From Nocardia altamirensis NBRC 108246 (GTDB taxonomy: Bacteria; Actinomycetota; Actinomycetes; Mycobacteriales; Mycobacteriaceae): a stretch of 34,019 bases of DNA. A program made the position numbers and the translations under genes. Where the stretch lies: contig NZ_BDAY01000109.1 of NCBI RefSeq assembly GCF_001612685.1, forward strand, positions 1 through 34,019. Direction: 5' to 3'. The notes under the pieces were generated by a model, which searched no databases, was not told where the DNA came from, and was given only the letters and a program-made list of their open reading frames with translations. This document shows positions 7,243 through 13,915 of this stretch, piece after piece (the stretch's first letter is position 1; each line of letters begins with the position of its first letter).

Positions 7243-7917
7243 ATGAACGAACAACGGGCCGGTGACTCACTCCCCAGTGCGGAGCACCACGAGGGCGCTT
7301 TCCGGCCGATGAGCGAGCTGATCCAAGCCCGCGACGAGCAAGGCATCGACATCACCCGCGGCGGGCCGCACTACGGCGAGTACATCGAACAGGTGCGCGG
7401 GCTGATGGACCGCGTGCGACTGTCCGCACCGTCGGACGAGCTCGCCGTCGAGGCGATCGGCCTGTTGAAGCAGCTCAACGACAAGCTCGATGCCGCGCTC
7501 GTCACCGAATGGTCGACGCCGAACTGGACCAGGCACGACCTGCCCGCGCGCGGCAACATCACGCTGCCGCCGTTCATCATCGATCACGCGGGCCGCGACG
7601 GCGTCGACGCCCGCGTCACCTTCCGCACCTACCACCTCGGCGGCAACAACGCCGCACACGGCGGCCAGGTCGCGATCGCCTTCGACGACCTGCTCGGCAT
7701 GGCCGCGGCCGTGTACGCGGGCGCGGTCACCCGCACCGCGTCGCTCACCGTCGACTACCGCTCGATCACCCCGTTGCGCACCGAACTTCAGGTACACGCC
7801 TGGGCCGAACGCCAAGAGGGCCGCAAGGTCTACGTCCGCGCCACCCTCAAAGACGGCGACCGCCTCTGCGCCGAAGCCAGCGGGCTGTTCATCGTCCTCA
7901 AACCCGGTCAGCCCTAA
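7243..7917 (+). CDS. PaaI-like hotdog-fold thioesterase
   Basis: A 224-aa protein whose C-terminal 120 residues match the hotdog acyl-CoA thioesterase pattern: a segment ending in GNNAAHGGQVAIAFDDLLGM (active-site region before the central helix), then TASLTVDYRSITPLRTELQV, the usual second half. The N-terminal 90 residues are helical and charged. Such enzymes hydrolyse acyl-CoA or aryl-CoA in the cytosol. The start lies within about 3 bases of a KstR-like motif and a TATAAC hexamer, so the mRNA may be nearly leaderless and the gene may belong to a sterol-related regulon; this is inference. It is divergent from the HAD gene. Confidence 0.8.
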   Translation: MNEQRAGDSLPSAEHHEGAFRPMSELIQARDEQGIDITRGGPHYGEYIEQVRGLMDRVRLSAPSDELAVEAIGLLKQLNDKLDAALVTEWSTPNWTRHDLPARGNITLPPFIIDHAGRDGVDARVTFRTYHLGGNNAAHGGQVAIAFDDLLGMAAAVYAGAVTRTASLTVDYRSITPLRTELQVHAWAERQEGRKVYVRATLKDGDRLCAEASGLFIVLKPGQP

Positions 7918-7974
7918 GGCCGCAACGCCCGCTCCAGGAGCGACCGACTCCGGCCCGAACCTGATAACGGCCCT

Positions 7975-8020
7975 CGTAATTGCGCGCTGTGCATTCATTC
8001 ACACACTGCCGCAGTGCATC
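7975..8020 (+). repeat. 46-bp direct repeat, copy 1
   Basis: This copy matches 8657-8702 at 42 of 46 bases, offset 682. The core is GCGCGCTGTGCATTCATTCA followed by a short hairpin CACTG-CCG-CAGTG and GCATC. See copy 2 for the full fold. Confidence 0.85.
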
Positions 8021-8104
8021 CCACGCGACTCGAGGCCGCCGTGGCATACAGAAATCCACCCGCTTCCGCGAATCCGCCTCTCCTCGAGTTGGTCGACTGA
8101 CCAC

Positions 8105-8153
8105 TGGGATCTGGTGGCGGCATCGCCCGAGAAGCCCCCGCCACCAGTTCCCA
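8105..8153. repeat. Long inverted repeat (16-bp arms)
   Basis: TGGGATCTGGTGGCGG (8105-8120) pairs with CCGCCACCAGTTCCCA (8138-8153): 15 of 16 positions pair, with one T-T mismatch and a 17-base loop. It may terminate the thioesterase transcript or be part of a structured RNA. Confidence 0.7.
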
Positions 8154-8277
8154 CTTTGTGCGAAACCACCCCTGGGATCCCACATCCCGGGATCACCGGT
8201 ACCCCTGAGACCGGCAAACGCAGCCAGCGCCACCCCGACCGCGAAATCTGCACCCCCTTCTATGCGTCCCACACAGG

Positions 8278-8322
8278 TTCCACACGGTTCACCGTCCCCA
8301 GAGCTCTGTGAACCGTATGGAA
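8278..8322. repeat. Long inverted repeat (15-bp arms)
   Basis: TTCCACACGGTTCAC (8278-8292) and GTGAACCGTATGGAA (8308-8322) are inverted copies with one mismatch and a 15-base loop. It lies 131 bases before the small membrane protein start and could be a 5' leader structure or an operator. Confidence 0.7.
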
Positions 8323-8453
8323 GGTCCGTGGAGCCTTGGCTGCGAACCCAAAGGGGTGCGGATTGGGTTGCGGGACGTGTGGGGCGACCGTTTGGACTCC
8401 GCGCAACGGGGAACCGCGTAGCCACACACTGTCGGACCATGGAGGTATCGCAC

Positions 8454-8591
8454 ATGTCTGTCGCGCCGAGTCGTCGCACCGAACCCGCGCTGATCGACAG
8501 TCTGCACGGGGCTTTGCTGGCATGCCTGCTGTTGACGGTGATCGGCGCGATCGGGCTCATTCTGTCGCTCACCACCGGGATCTCGCAGTAG
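8454..8591 (+). CDS. Small single-pass membrane protein, 45 aa
   Basis: GGAGG at 8441-8445 sits 8 bases before ATG 8454, the best ribosome site in this region. The product begins MSVAPSRRTEPALID, then has one hydrophobic segment (about residues 19-41, LHGALLACLLLTVIGAIGLI and on) and ends GISQ. The positively charged N-terminus should stay in the cytosol. I do not recognise the family. The frame is open further upstream but that sequence does not look coding. It stands alone between the two 46-bp repeats. Confidence 0.65.
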   Translation: MSVAPSRRTEPALIDSLHGALLACLLLTVIGAIGLILSLTTGISQ

Positions 8592-8656
8592 GCCAACGCC
8601 CGTAGCGCTGACAGCGGTCGATCGCGAGTCAGGAGATGACCGCGTCGACCAGCCGT

Positions 8657-8702
8657 CGTTATTGCGCGCTGTGCATTCATTCATGCACTGCCACAGTGCA
8701 TC
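8657..8702 (+). repeat. 46-bp direct repeat, copy 2
   Basis: Second copy of the repeat at 7975. It contains GTGCAT, then ATGCACTG, then CAGTGCAT. The middle element can pair with the left one (6 bp) or with the right one (8 bp, loop CCA), so two hairpins exclude each other. It lies 42 bases beyond the stop of the sulfotransferase gene, on its downstream side. Confidence 0.85.
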
Positions 8703-8744
8703 TCGCGCCGTTCGAGAAGGTGAACGAGCACAGCGCCAACTTCG

Positions 8745-9908
8745 TCAACGACCAGGGAAGTGCGCCTCTCGGTACGCACCGAAGCGCGCGTCGACTTGGT
8801 CGGCGGTGAGGCCGAAGTCGGCGAGGGTGTAGCGGTGGGCGGGACGGGCTGCGCCGGAGGTGGTTTCGGCGTGCATGGCACCCATTGCCGCGGTGGCGTC
8901 CGCCGTCAGCGGGAGATCGAAGTGCCGGTAGATGGAGCCGACGGTGGCGATGGGGTCGGCGACAAAGGCGTCGTAGTCGATGTCGTAGAACTGAGCGGGG
9001 TTGTGGCGCTTGCGGTCTGCGAGGAAGCGTTCGGCGCCGCGGGCCCAGAGGTCGAGTTGAGCGGTGCCGACCACCGGACCTCGGAACTTGTCCGACCACC
9101 CGGCCGAGGCCTGTTCGTTGAGACTGCACACCGAGGCGATGATCGTGCGCGGATCGCGGTGCATTTGGATGATCAGCGCATCGGGATAGACCTCGAAAAT
9201 GGCATCGAGTGCGAAAAGATGGCTCGGATTCTTCAGCACCCAGCGGCGATTCGCGTCGGGCATGCCGATCAGCTGGAGGTTGCGCCGGTGCCTGCGGTAG
9301 GCGGGTGCCCAGTCCTGATCGCGCAGCCACGTCGAATAGCCGGGCAGATACGCCAGGCACTCGTACGAGACCGACATGGCCGATTGGCGAAGCAGCTGCC
9401 AGCACTCCTCCACCTGGTCGGCCGAGATGTGGTGCACGCCCATGAATTCGGGATGCTCCACATGGTGCTTCGCGAAGGCTGCCTCGATCCGCTGGTAGAC
9501 CGGGTTGCTCGCCCAGGTGTCGCGCGGCGGTCGCGGCTGCGGCATCTCGGTCAACCACATCTCGAGGCCTTGATGCGCGGGGTCGGCGTTGAGCAGCCGA
9601 TGCACCGCCGTGGTTCCCGAACGCGGCAGGCCCGTCACGAAGATCGGGCGTTCGATCGCCACCTCCGCATGCTCGGGAAAGCGTTGCCACGCTGCCTCGC
9701 TGAGCAACCGCGCGATCAGTGCGCCGCGCAGGAACGCGCGGTGCACCTTGTTGCCGAACGGGGTCAGTTCGGCATCCTTGGCCAACGACTCGAGCAGTAC
9801 CTCGAGCCCGGCGCGGTAGTCGTCGGCACCGAAATCGTCGAGCCCGACGACCTTGGTCGCCGAGGCGTGCAGATCGTCGATGGTCCCGACGTCGTCCCTA
9901 CCGATCAC
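8745..9908 (-). CDS. Sulfotransferase family protein (PAPS-dependent)
   Basis: A 387-aa protein of the Sulfotransfer_3 type. The PAPS 5'-phosphosulfate loop is FVTGLPRSGTTAVHRLL near residue 90 and the 3'-phosphate site is QMHRDPRTIIASVCSL near 230. It would transfer sulfate from PAPS to a hydroxyl of a lipid or sterol-like acceptor; some relatives of this family have diverged from sulfation. I chose GTG 9908 because GAGGAG lies 5 bases upstream; the longer ATG 9935 start would place that ribosome site inside the gene. It is last in the leftward operon DUF1214-SDR-sulfotransferase. From memory, the same three families are adjacent in the mycobacterial cholesterol region (Rv3529c-Rv3531c). CysD and CysNC, which make PAPS, are encoded 3 kb away. 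Confidence 0.82.
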   Translation of the reverse strand: MIGRDDVGTIDDLHASATKVVGLDDFGADDYRAGLEVLLESLAKDAELTPFGNKVHRAFLRGALIARLLSEAAWQRFPEHAEVAIERPIFVTGLPRSGTTAVHRLLNADPAHQGLEMWLTEMPQPRPPRDTWASNPVYQRIEAAFAKHHVEHPEFMGVHHISADQVEECWQLLRQSAMSVSYECLAYLPGYSTWLRDQDWAPAYRRHRRNLQLIGMPDANRRWVLKNPSHLFALDAIFEVYPDALIIQMHRDPRTIIASVCSLNEQASAGWSDKFRGPVVGTAQLDLWARGAERFLADRKRHNPAQFYDIDYDAFVADPIATVGSIYRHFDLPLTADATAAMGAMHAETTSGAARPAHRYTLADFGLTADQVDARFGAYREAHFPGR

Positions 9909-9947
9909 TTCATCTCCTCGAATGTTCAGATGCACCGCCGGATCCGG

Positions 9948-10724
9948 TCAGTGGTGGTATTCGCCGCCGTTGACGTCCAGGCAGGCCCCGGTGATCGCGC
10001 GCGCCATCGGCGAGGCGAAGAACACGACGGCGTCGGCGATCTCGTCGGGTTCGGGCAGCTTGCGCAGATCGATGGTCTTCGCGGTCTCGGCATAGACCTC
10101 TTCGGCGGTGATGCCACGCTCTTTGGCGAGGTAGTTGAAGTACCACTTCAGGTTGTCGGCCCAGATATAGCCGGGGGCAATGGAATTCACCCGGACGCCG
10201 CGCGGACCGAGCTCGGTGGCCAGGCTCTGCGCCAGCGCGAGCAGACTCGCCTTGGCCATCTTGTACGGCCCGAAGGTGCGCCGCGAATGCCGAAGTACCG
10301 CCGAGTTGATCATCACGACCGAGCCTTTGGCTTCGACAAGCGCAGGCACGAACAGCCGGGTCAGCCGCAGCGCCGCAAGCACATTGGTCTCGAAGCCGGC
10401 CCGCACCTGATCCAGGTCGACGTCGGCGAGGTCGCTGATCGGCGGGATCGCGAACGCGTTGTTCACCAGCGTGTCCACCCGGCCGAACGCGCTCTGCGCG
10501 GCTTCGACCAGGTTGACGGCCGCCGCCTCGTCGTTGATATCGGTCGGCACCACCACCGCGCGCCGCCCGAGCTCGGTGATCTCCTTGGCCACCTCGGTGA
10601 GCCGGGATTCGGTCCGCGACGCGAGCACCACGTCGGCGCCCGCCTTCGCGCTCTGTACCGCGATGGCCCTGCCGAGTCCGGGGCCGACCCCGGAGACCAC
10701 AACTACCTTGTCCTGCAACAACAT
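9948..10724 (-). CDS. Short-chain dehydrogenase/reductase (SDR)
   Basis: A 258-aa classical SDR. The cofactor motif is SGVGPGLGR (residues 11-19), NNA is at about 91-93, the catalytic serine is in MINSAVLRHS, and YKMAK supplies Tyr and Lys. PGY after the active site and the C-terminal CLDVNGGEYHH are typical. It oxidises or reduces a hydroxyl/keto group with NAD(P); the operon context (KstR-type operator, sulfotransferase) suggests a steroid or other lipid substrate, which is inference. The start ATG overlaps the stop of the upstream DUF1214 gene by one base (TGATG), so the two are translationally coupled. Confidence 0.88.
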   Translation of the reverse strand: MLLQDKVVVVSGVGPGLGRAIAVQSAKAGADVVLASRTESRLTEVAKEITELGRRAVVVPTDINDEAAAVNLVEAAQSAFGRVDTLVNNAFAIPPISDLADVDLDQVRAGFETNVLAALRLTRLFVPALVEAKGSVVMINSAVLRHSRRTFGPYKMAKASLLALAQSLATELGPRGVRVNSIAPGYIWADNLKWYFNYLAKERGITAEEVYAETAKTIDLRKLPEPDEIADAVVFFASPMARAITGACLDVNGGEYHH

Positions 10725-11935
10725 CAGCCGAGCATCCTTTCCGCGACGGCAGCCTGCCGTACCGCGATGCGTGCGCGCCATTGCTCCGGTGTGACGCGCG
10801 CCTGGTCGTGGAACGGCAGCCGCTGTGCGAGTTCGGCGACCGGCACCACCTCCACCGTGGGCCCGTCCTCGGGCTTCATGTCGCGGGCGAGCCGCTGCCA
10901 GCGGAACTGCAGGTACCCGCGGTCGTGCCCGGTGCGTTCGATCCAGTTGGCCAGACCGGGATCGCGCTCGCTGACCACCAACCGGATCATCCCGTCGGGG
11001 TCGACGTGCGCCTGGTCGGCGGTGAGGCTGGTCTGGTGGTTGATGTAGTCCAGCGACAGGTACCACATGCTGCCGAGCTGGAAACCCTGATACGGCGAGT
11101 CGGATTTCGGCACCGTGATGATCATCGCCTGGTCGTCGTCGAGCTCGTAGTGGCCCGCCGAGGAGAACTGGGTGGTGAGACCGCCTGGTGTGGACCGTGG
11201 TTCGGTCATCGTGTTCACCGGCAGGTTCAGGTAGAACCACTCCGGGAACGCCAGAAACGTCTGCAGCCGGGAGATCAGCATCTTGCCCGCGATGCCGTAG
11301 CGCTTGGTCAGCAGATCCTTGGTCAGCGGCGGCGGCGCGGCGCCGACCGTGTCGATCCGCGAGATCCGCACGGTCCCAGGCTTTTCGGTGGCCCAGTCGC
11401 TGTAGACCTCGCGGATCACCAGCATGGCGGAATCGGCGGCGAGGTGCACATAGCCGGGTCGCGCCGGGCCTGGGCCGAGGCGCAGTTCGTAGGACCCGTC
11501 CGGCCCGACCTCGATCGACCGGTCGTCGAACGCAGTGAGACTGTCCGGCACATCCACCGGCGAATAGTTCCCGTTCAGCACCTGGAAGCTCAGATCCCGT
11601 GTGGTGCCGCGCTTCCCGGTCACCAGATACTCGGCGTCCGGCCGTAAGTACGAGTGGAAGTAGAGGGTGTCCGGGTTGTCCAGCCCCATCTTCGTGTACG
11701 GCCCGGTGGACTGGACGAAGAACGGGAAGTCGCGCTCGTAGGCCCACGCCATCTGCAAGGCGGCGCGAATGCTGCCCGCCAAATAGTCGTAGCCCTCGAC
11801 GAGGTCCTGCTCGGTCCGGACGTGCGCGGCTCCGGTGATGATCTGCTCGGCGGCGGCGATGGCGTCCGCGAACGGCTGTGTCAGCAAAGGGTTCTCCGTC
11901 GGCGTTCCAAATATGTACCACTCTGGTACATTCAC
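10724..11935 (-). CDS. DUF1214 domain protein
   Basis: A 403-aa soluble protein with a DUF1214-type C-terminal half (the segment from about residue 240, including YELDDDQAMIITVPKSD and YQGFQLGSMWYLSLDYIN). No catalytic motif is established for the family. It is first in an operon with an SDR and a sulfotransferase. A good promoter exists: TTGACC at 11968-11973, 17-base spacer, TAATCT at 11945-11950, giving a start of transcription near 11938, so ATG 11935 would be almost leaderless. A downstream TTG (near 11887) with GGAG in front is a possible alternative, which would place a 17-bp palindrome (11914-11930) in the 5' leader instead of in the coding region. Confidence 0.78.
   Translation of the reverse strand: MNVPEWYIFGTPTENPLLTQPFADAIAAAEQIITGAAHVRTEQDLVEGYDYLAGSIRAALQMAWAYERDFPFFVQSTGPYTKMGLDNPDTLYFHSYLRPDAEYLVTGKRGTTRDLSFQVLNGNYSPVDVPDSLTAFDDRSIEVGPDGSYELRLGPGPARPGYVHLAADSAMLVIREVYSDWATEKPGTVRISRIDTVGAAPPPLTKDLLTKRYGIAGKMLISRLQTFLAFPEWFYLNLPVNTMTEPRSTPGGLTTQFSSAGHYELDDDQAMIITVPKSDSPYQGFQLGSMWYLSLDYINHQTSLTADQAHVDPDGMIRLVVSERDPGLANWIERTGHDRGYLQFRWQRLARDMKPEDGPTVEVVPVAELAQRLPFHDQARVTPEQWRARIAVRQAAVAERMLG
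11914..11930. promoter_or_regulatory. 17-bp palindromic operator
   Basis: TGTACCACTCTGGTACA has perfect 7-bp arms around CTC. It lies between a possible -35 (TTCCAA, 11905-11910) and -10 (TACATT, 11927-11932) for the iclR gene, and about 8-24 bases downstream of the expected transcription start of the leftward operon. It is a good candidate for IclR autoregulation. Confidence 0.6.
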
Positions 11936-11944
11936 TCTGAGGCA

Positions 11945-11973
11945 AGATTAGAACGTGTTCTAGGAGTGGTCAA
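11945..11973 (-). promoter_or_regulatory. Promoter of the DUF1214-SDR-sulfotransferase operon
   Basis: TTGACC (11968-11973 on the minus strand), a 17-base spacer, and TAATCT (11945-11950) match the sigma-70/SigA consensus well. The spacer carries the KstR-type operator. Confidence 0.6.
11949..11962. promoter_or_regulatory. KstR-type operator
   Basis: TAGAACGTGTTCTA fits TNNAACNNGTTNNA at every fixed position and has perfect 6-bp arms. It sits in the spacer and last bases of the -10 of the leftward promoter (TTGACC, 17 bases, TAATCT), the expected place for a repressor. It also lies in the 5' leader of iclR, 10 bases before its ATG. KstR is the TetR-family repressor of sterol catabolism in mycolata; kstR itself is not in this window. 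Confidence 0.7.
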
Positions 11974-12959
11974 TGGTCAGCCGTCGATCCGCACCCACCG
12001 TGCGGGTGGTGCAGGTACTGGACTACTTCGTCGAGCAACGCGGCAAACGCGTCGGCCTCTCTGAGCTCGCCCGCGCACTCGACCTGGCGAAACCCACCTG
12101 TCTCGGCATCCTCACCGAGCTCACGGCAGGCGGCTACCTGGTGCGCGGCGCCGACACCACCACCTACGGTCTCGGCCCGGCGCTCATCGAGGCAGGCCGG
12201 GTCGCTCAGGACAGCTTCGCGATTTCCGCGCTCGCGCGGGTCGAGCTGGAAAAACTCACCTCCCGATACCGCACGACATGCACCGCGTCTGCCGTGATCG
12301 GCGACCAGATCATGGTGCTGGAGAGCACCGGACCGGGAATGATAAAGGTAGGCGCGGCGTATCACTTCGCACCACCGGTCGGCCTGATGTACGTGCTCTG
12401 GGATACCGACGCGGCATTCGACGCATGGCTGGCCAGGCCCGCAGCCGTCCCCCTGCAACAGAACGAGGCGCGGTTGCGGCAGGTCGTCGCCGAATGCCGT
12501 GAGCGCGGATACCTGATCGAGAGCCTCACCGCCGCAGGCCGAAAGTTGTACTCGCTACTGGCTGGCTTCGCCGCCGACGATCTCCCCGATGACCTGCGCG
12601 AACTGGTCGGCGAACTGGTGACCAGCCTCGGCGAGCGGGTCTACCTCGGCACGGATCTGCAACCACGCAAGGAACACCCCGTCAGCCTCCTTGCCGCGCC
12701 GACGTACGGCGGCGACGGACGTCAGAACATGGTATTGACCATGTATGTCGGGGCCTCCATCACCGGTGCCGAAATCGACAGGCGTGGAACGGCTCTCGTC
12801 ACAGCCGCCGAAGCGGTCACCGCAGCGACGGGCGGCAGGAGGCCGCCAGAACCGCTGCGACCGGGATCGGCAGACCCTCGCACGCAAACCTTGACAGACA
12901 GGCCGCCCCTGCCCGGGAGGGCTCCCACTGAGCCCGAAGAACCAACCGCAACGGAATAA
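11973..12959 (+). CDS. IclR-family regulator
   Basis: A 328-aa protein. Residues 8-65 form the IclR winged HTH (PTVRVVQVLDYF, then VGLSELARALDLAKPTCLGI), followed by a GAF-like effector domain up to about 275 and a proline-rich, disordered tail of about 45 residues that is longer than usual. AGGAG lies 6 bases before ATG 11973. The KstR-type operator is immediately upstream and a 17-bp palindrome overlaps its likely promoter. It is 26 bases upstream of cysD on the same strand, so it probably forms an operon with cysD and cysNC. It may control this operon and the divergent sulfotransferase operon; the effector is unknown, but a steroid or a sulfated product would fit. Confidence 0.85.
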   Translation: MVSRRSAPTVRVVQVLDYFVEQRGKRVGLSELARALDLAKPTCLGILTELTAGGYLVRGADTTTYGLGPALIEAGRVAQDSFAISALARVELEKLTSRYRTTCTASAVIGDQIMVLESTGPGMIKVGAAYHFAPPVGLMYVLWDTDAAFDAWLARPAAVPLQQNEARLRQVVAECRERGYLIESLTAAGRKLYSLLAGFAADDLPDDLRELVGELVTSLGERVYLGTDLQPRKEHPVSLLAAPTYGGDGRQNMVLTMYVGASITGAEIDRRGTALVTAAEAVTAATGGRRPPEPLRPGSADPRTQTLTDRPPLPGRAPTEPEEPTATE

Positions 12960-12985
12960 GACAAACACAGAGAGGCGTACTAACC

Positions 12986-13915
12986 GTGACCAGCCCAATT
13001 CCGTTAGGCCGCACCTACGAGCTGCCCCATCTTGACGCGCTCGAGGCCGAGTCGGCACATATTTTCCGTGAAGTAGCGGCAACATTCGAACGCCCGGTGT
13101 TGCTGTTCTCCGGCGGCAAGGACTCGGTGGTGATGCTGCACCTGGCGGCCAAGGCCTTCTGGCCCGCGCCGCTGCCGTTCCCGGTGCTGCATATCGACAC
13201 CGGGCACAACTTCGACGAGGTGATCGCCTACCGCGACGCGACCGTCGCGCGCCTCGGCCTGCGCCTGGTGGTCGGGCGGGTGCAGGACGATATCGACGCG
13301 GGCCGGGTGGTCGAGGAGACCGGACCGCGCTCGTCGCGCAACCGGCTGCAGACCACCACGCTGCTGCGGTCGATCCAGGAGGGCGCTTTCGACGCGGTCT
13401 TCGGCGGCGCCCGCCGCGACGAGGAGAAGGCGCGGGCCAAGGAACGCGTCTTCAGCTTCCGCGACGAGTACGGCCAGTGGGATCCGCGCAACCAGCGACC
13501 CGAGCTGTGGAACCTCTACAACGGCAGACACCGTGCGGGCGAACATATTCGGGTGTTCCCGCTGTCGAACTGGACCGAGCTCGACATCTGGACCTACATC
13601 GCCGCCGAAGGCATCGACCTGCCGCCGCTCTACTACGCGCACCGCCGCCCCGTCGTGCAACGCGACGGAATGCTGTTGGCGCACACCCGTTTTCTAGAAC
13701 TCCTCGACGGCGAGCACCCCTACGAGGCAACGGTCCGGTTCCGCACCGTCGGCGATGCCACCTGCACCGGCTGCGTGGAATCCGATGCCGCCACCCCGGC
13801 CGAAGTGGTCACCGAGGTAGCCGCGGCCCGCGTCACCGAGCGTGGCGCCACCCGCGCCGACGACCGAATCTCCGAGGCGGGAATGGAAGATCGCAAACGA
13901 GAGGGGTACTTCTGA
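12986..13915 (+). CDS. cysD: Sulfate adenylyltransferase subunit 2
   Basis: A 309-aa ATP sulfurylase small subunit, which makes APS from ATP and sulfate with CysN. The PP-loop is FSGGKDSVVMLHLA (near residue 42); FGGARRDEEKARAKERVFS and GQWDPRNQRPELWNLYN are family hallmarks, and the C-terminus ends DRKREGYF as in Escherichia coli CysD. GTG 12986 is preceded by AGAGAGG at 9 bases. It overlaps cysNC by one base (TGATG). No APS or PAPS reductase gene is adjacent, so the product is not obviously destined for cysteine synthesis here; the neighbouring sulfotransferase suggests use as a sulfate donor. Confidence 0.96.
   Translation: MTSPIPLGRTYELPHLDALEAESAHIFREVAATFERPVLLFSGGKDSVVMLHLAAKAFWPAPLPFPVLHIDTGHNFDEVIAYRDATVARLGLRLVVGRVQDDIDAGRVVEETGPRSSRNRLQTTTLLRSIQEGAFDAVFGGARRDEEKARAKERVFSFRDEYGQWDPRNQRPELWNLYNGRHRAGEHIRVFPLSNWTELDIWTYIAAEGIDLPPLYYAHRRPVVQRDGMLLAHTRFLELLDGEHPYEATVRFRTVGDATCTGCVESDAATPAEVVTEVAAARVTERGATRADDRISEAGMEDRKREGYF

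Larger units (their letters stand above)
7918..8453. other. Non-coding stretch with repeat copy and two large hairpins
   Basis: No frame here has convincing coding character; open frames that cross it lack GC3 bias. It holds repeat copy 1 (7975-8020), two strong inverted repeats (8105-8153 and 8278-8322) and two short perfect palindromes, TGGGATCCCA (8173-8182) and ATCCCGGGAT (8184-8193). The density of structure suggests a structured RNA or a small non-autonomous repeat element. Confidence 0.5.

Noticed and set aside
8105..8322. CRISPR array
   Set aside because: Only two unlike inverted repeats and no regular spacer pattern; no cas genes in the window.
7980..8453. Upstream extension of the small membrane protein into a 203-codon protein
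   Set aside because: The extra sequence crosses the repeat and both hairpins and has no coding bias; GGAGG before 8454 marks the start.
7975..8702. Insertion sequence
   Set aside because: No transposase, no terminal inverted repeats and no clear target duplication; the repeats are direct and carry hairpins of their own.
9909..9935. ATG 9935 as sulfotransferase start
   Set aside because: The ribosome site GAGGAG for GTG 9908 would be inside the gene; the extra nine residues are not family-like.
9948..11945. A single 665-codon minus-strand protein covering DUF1214 and SDR
   Set aside because: The first part is in a frame different from the DUF1214 protein; only the SDR at the end is real in that frame.
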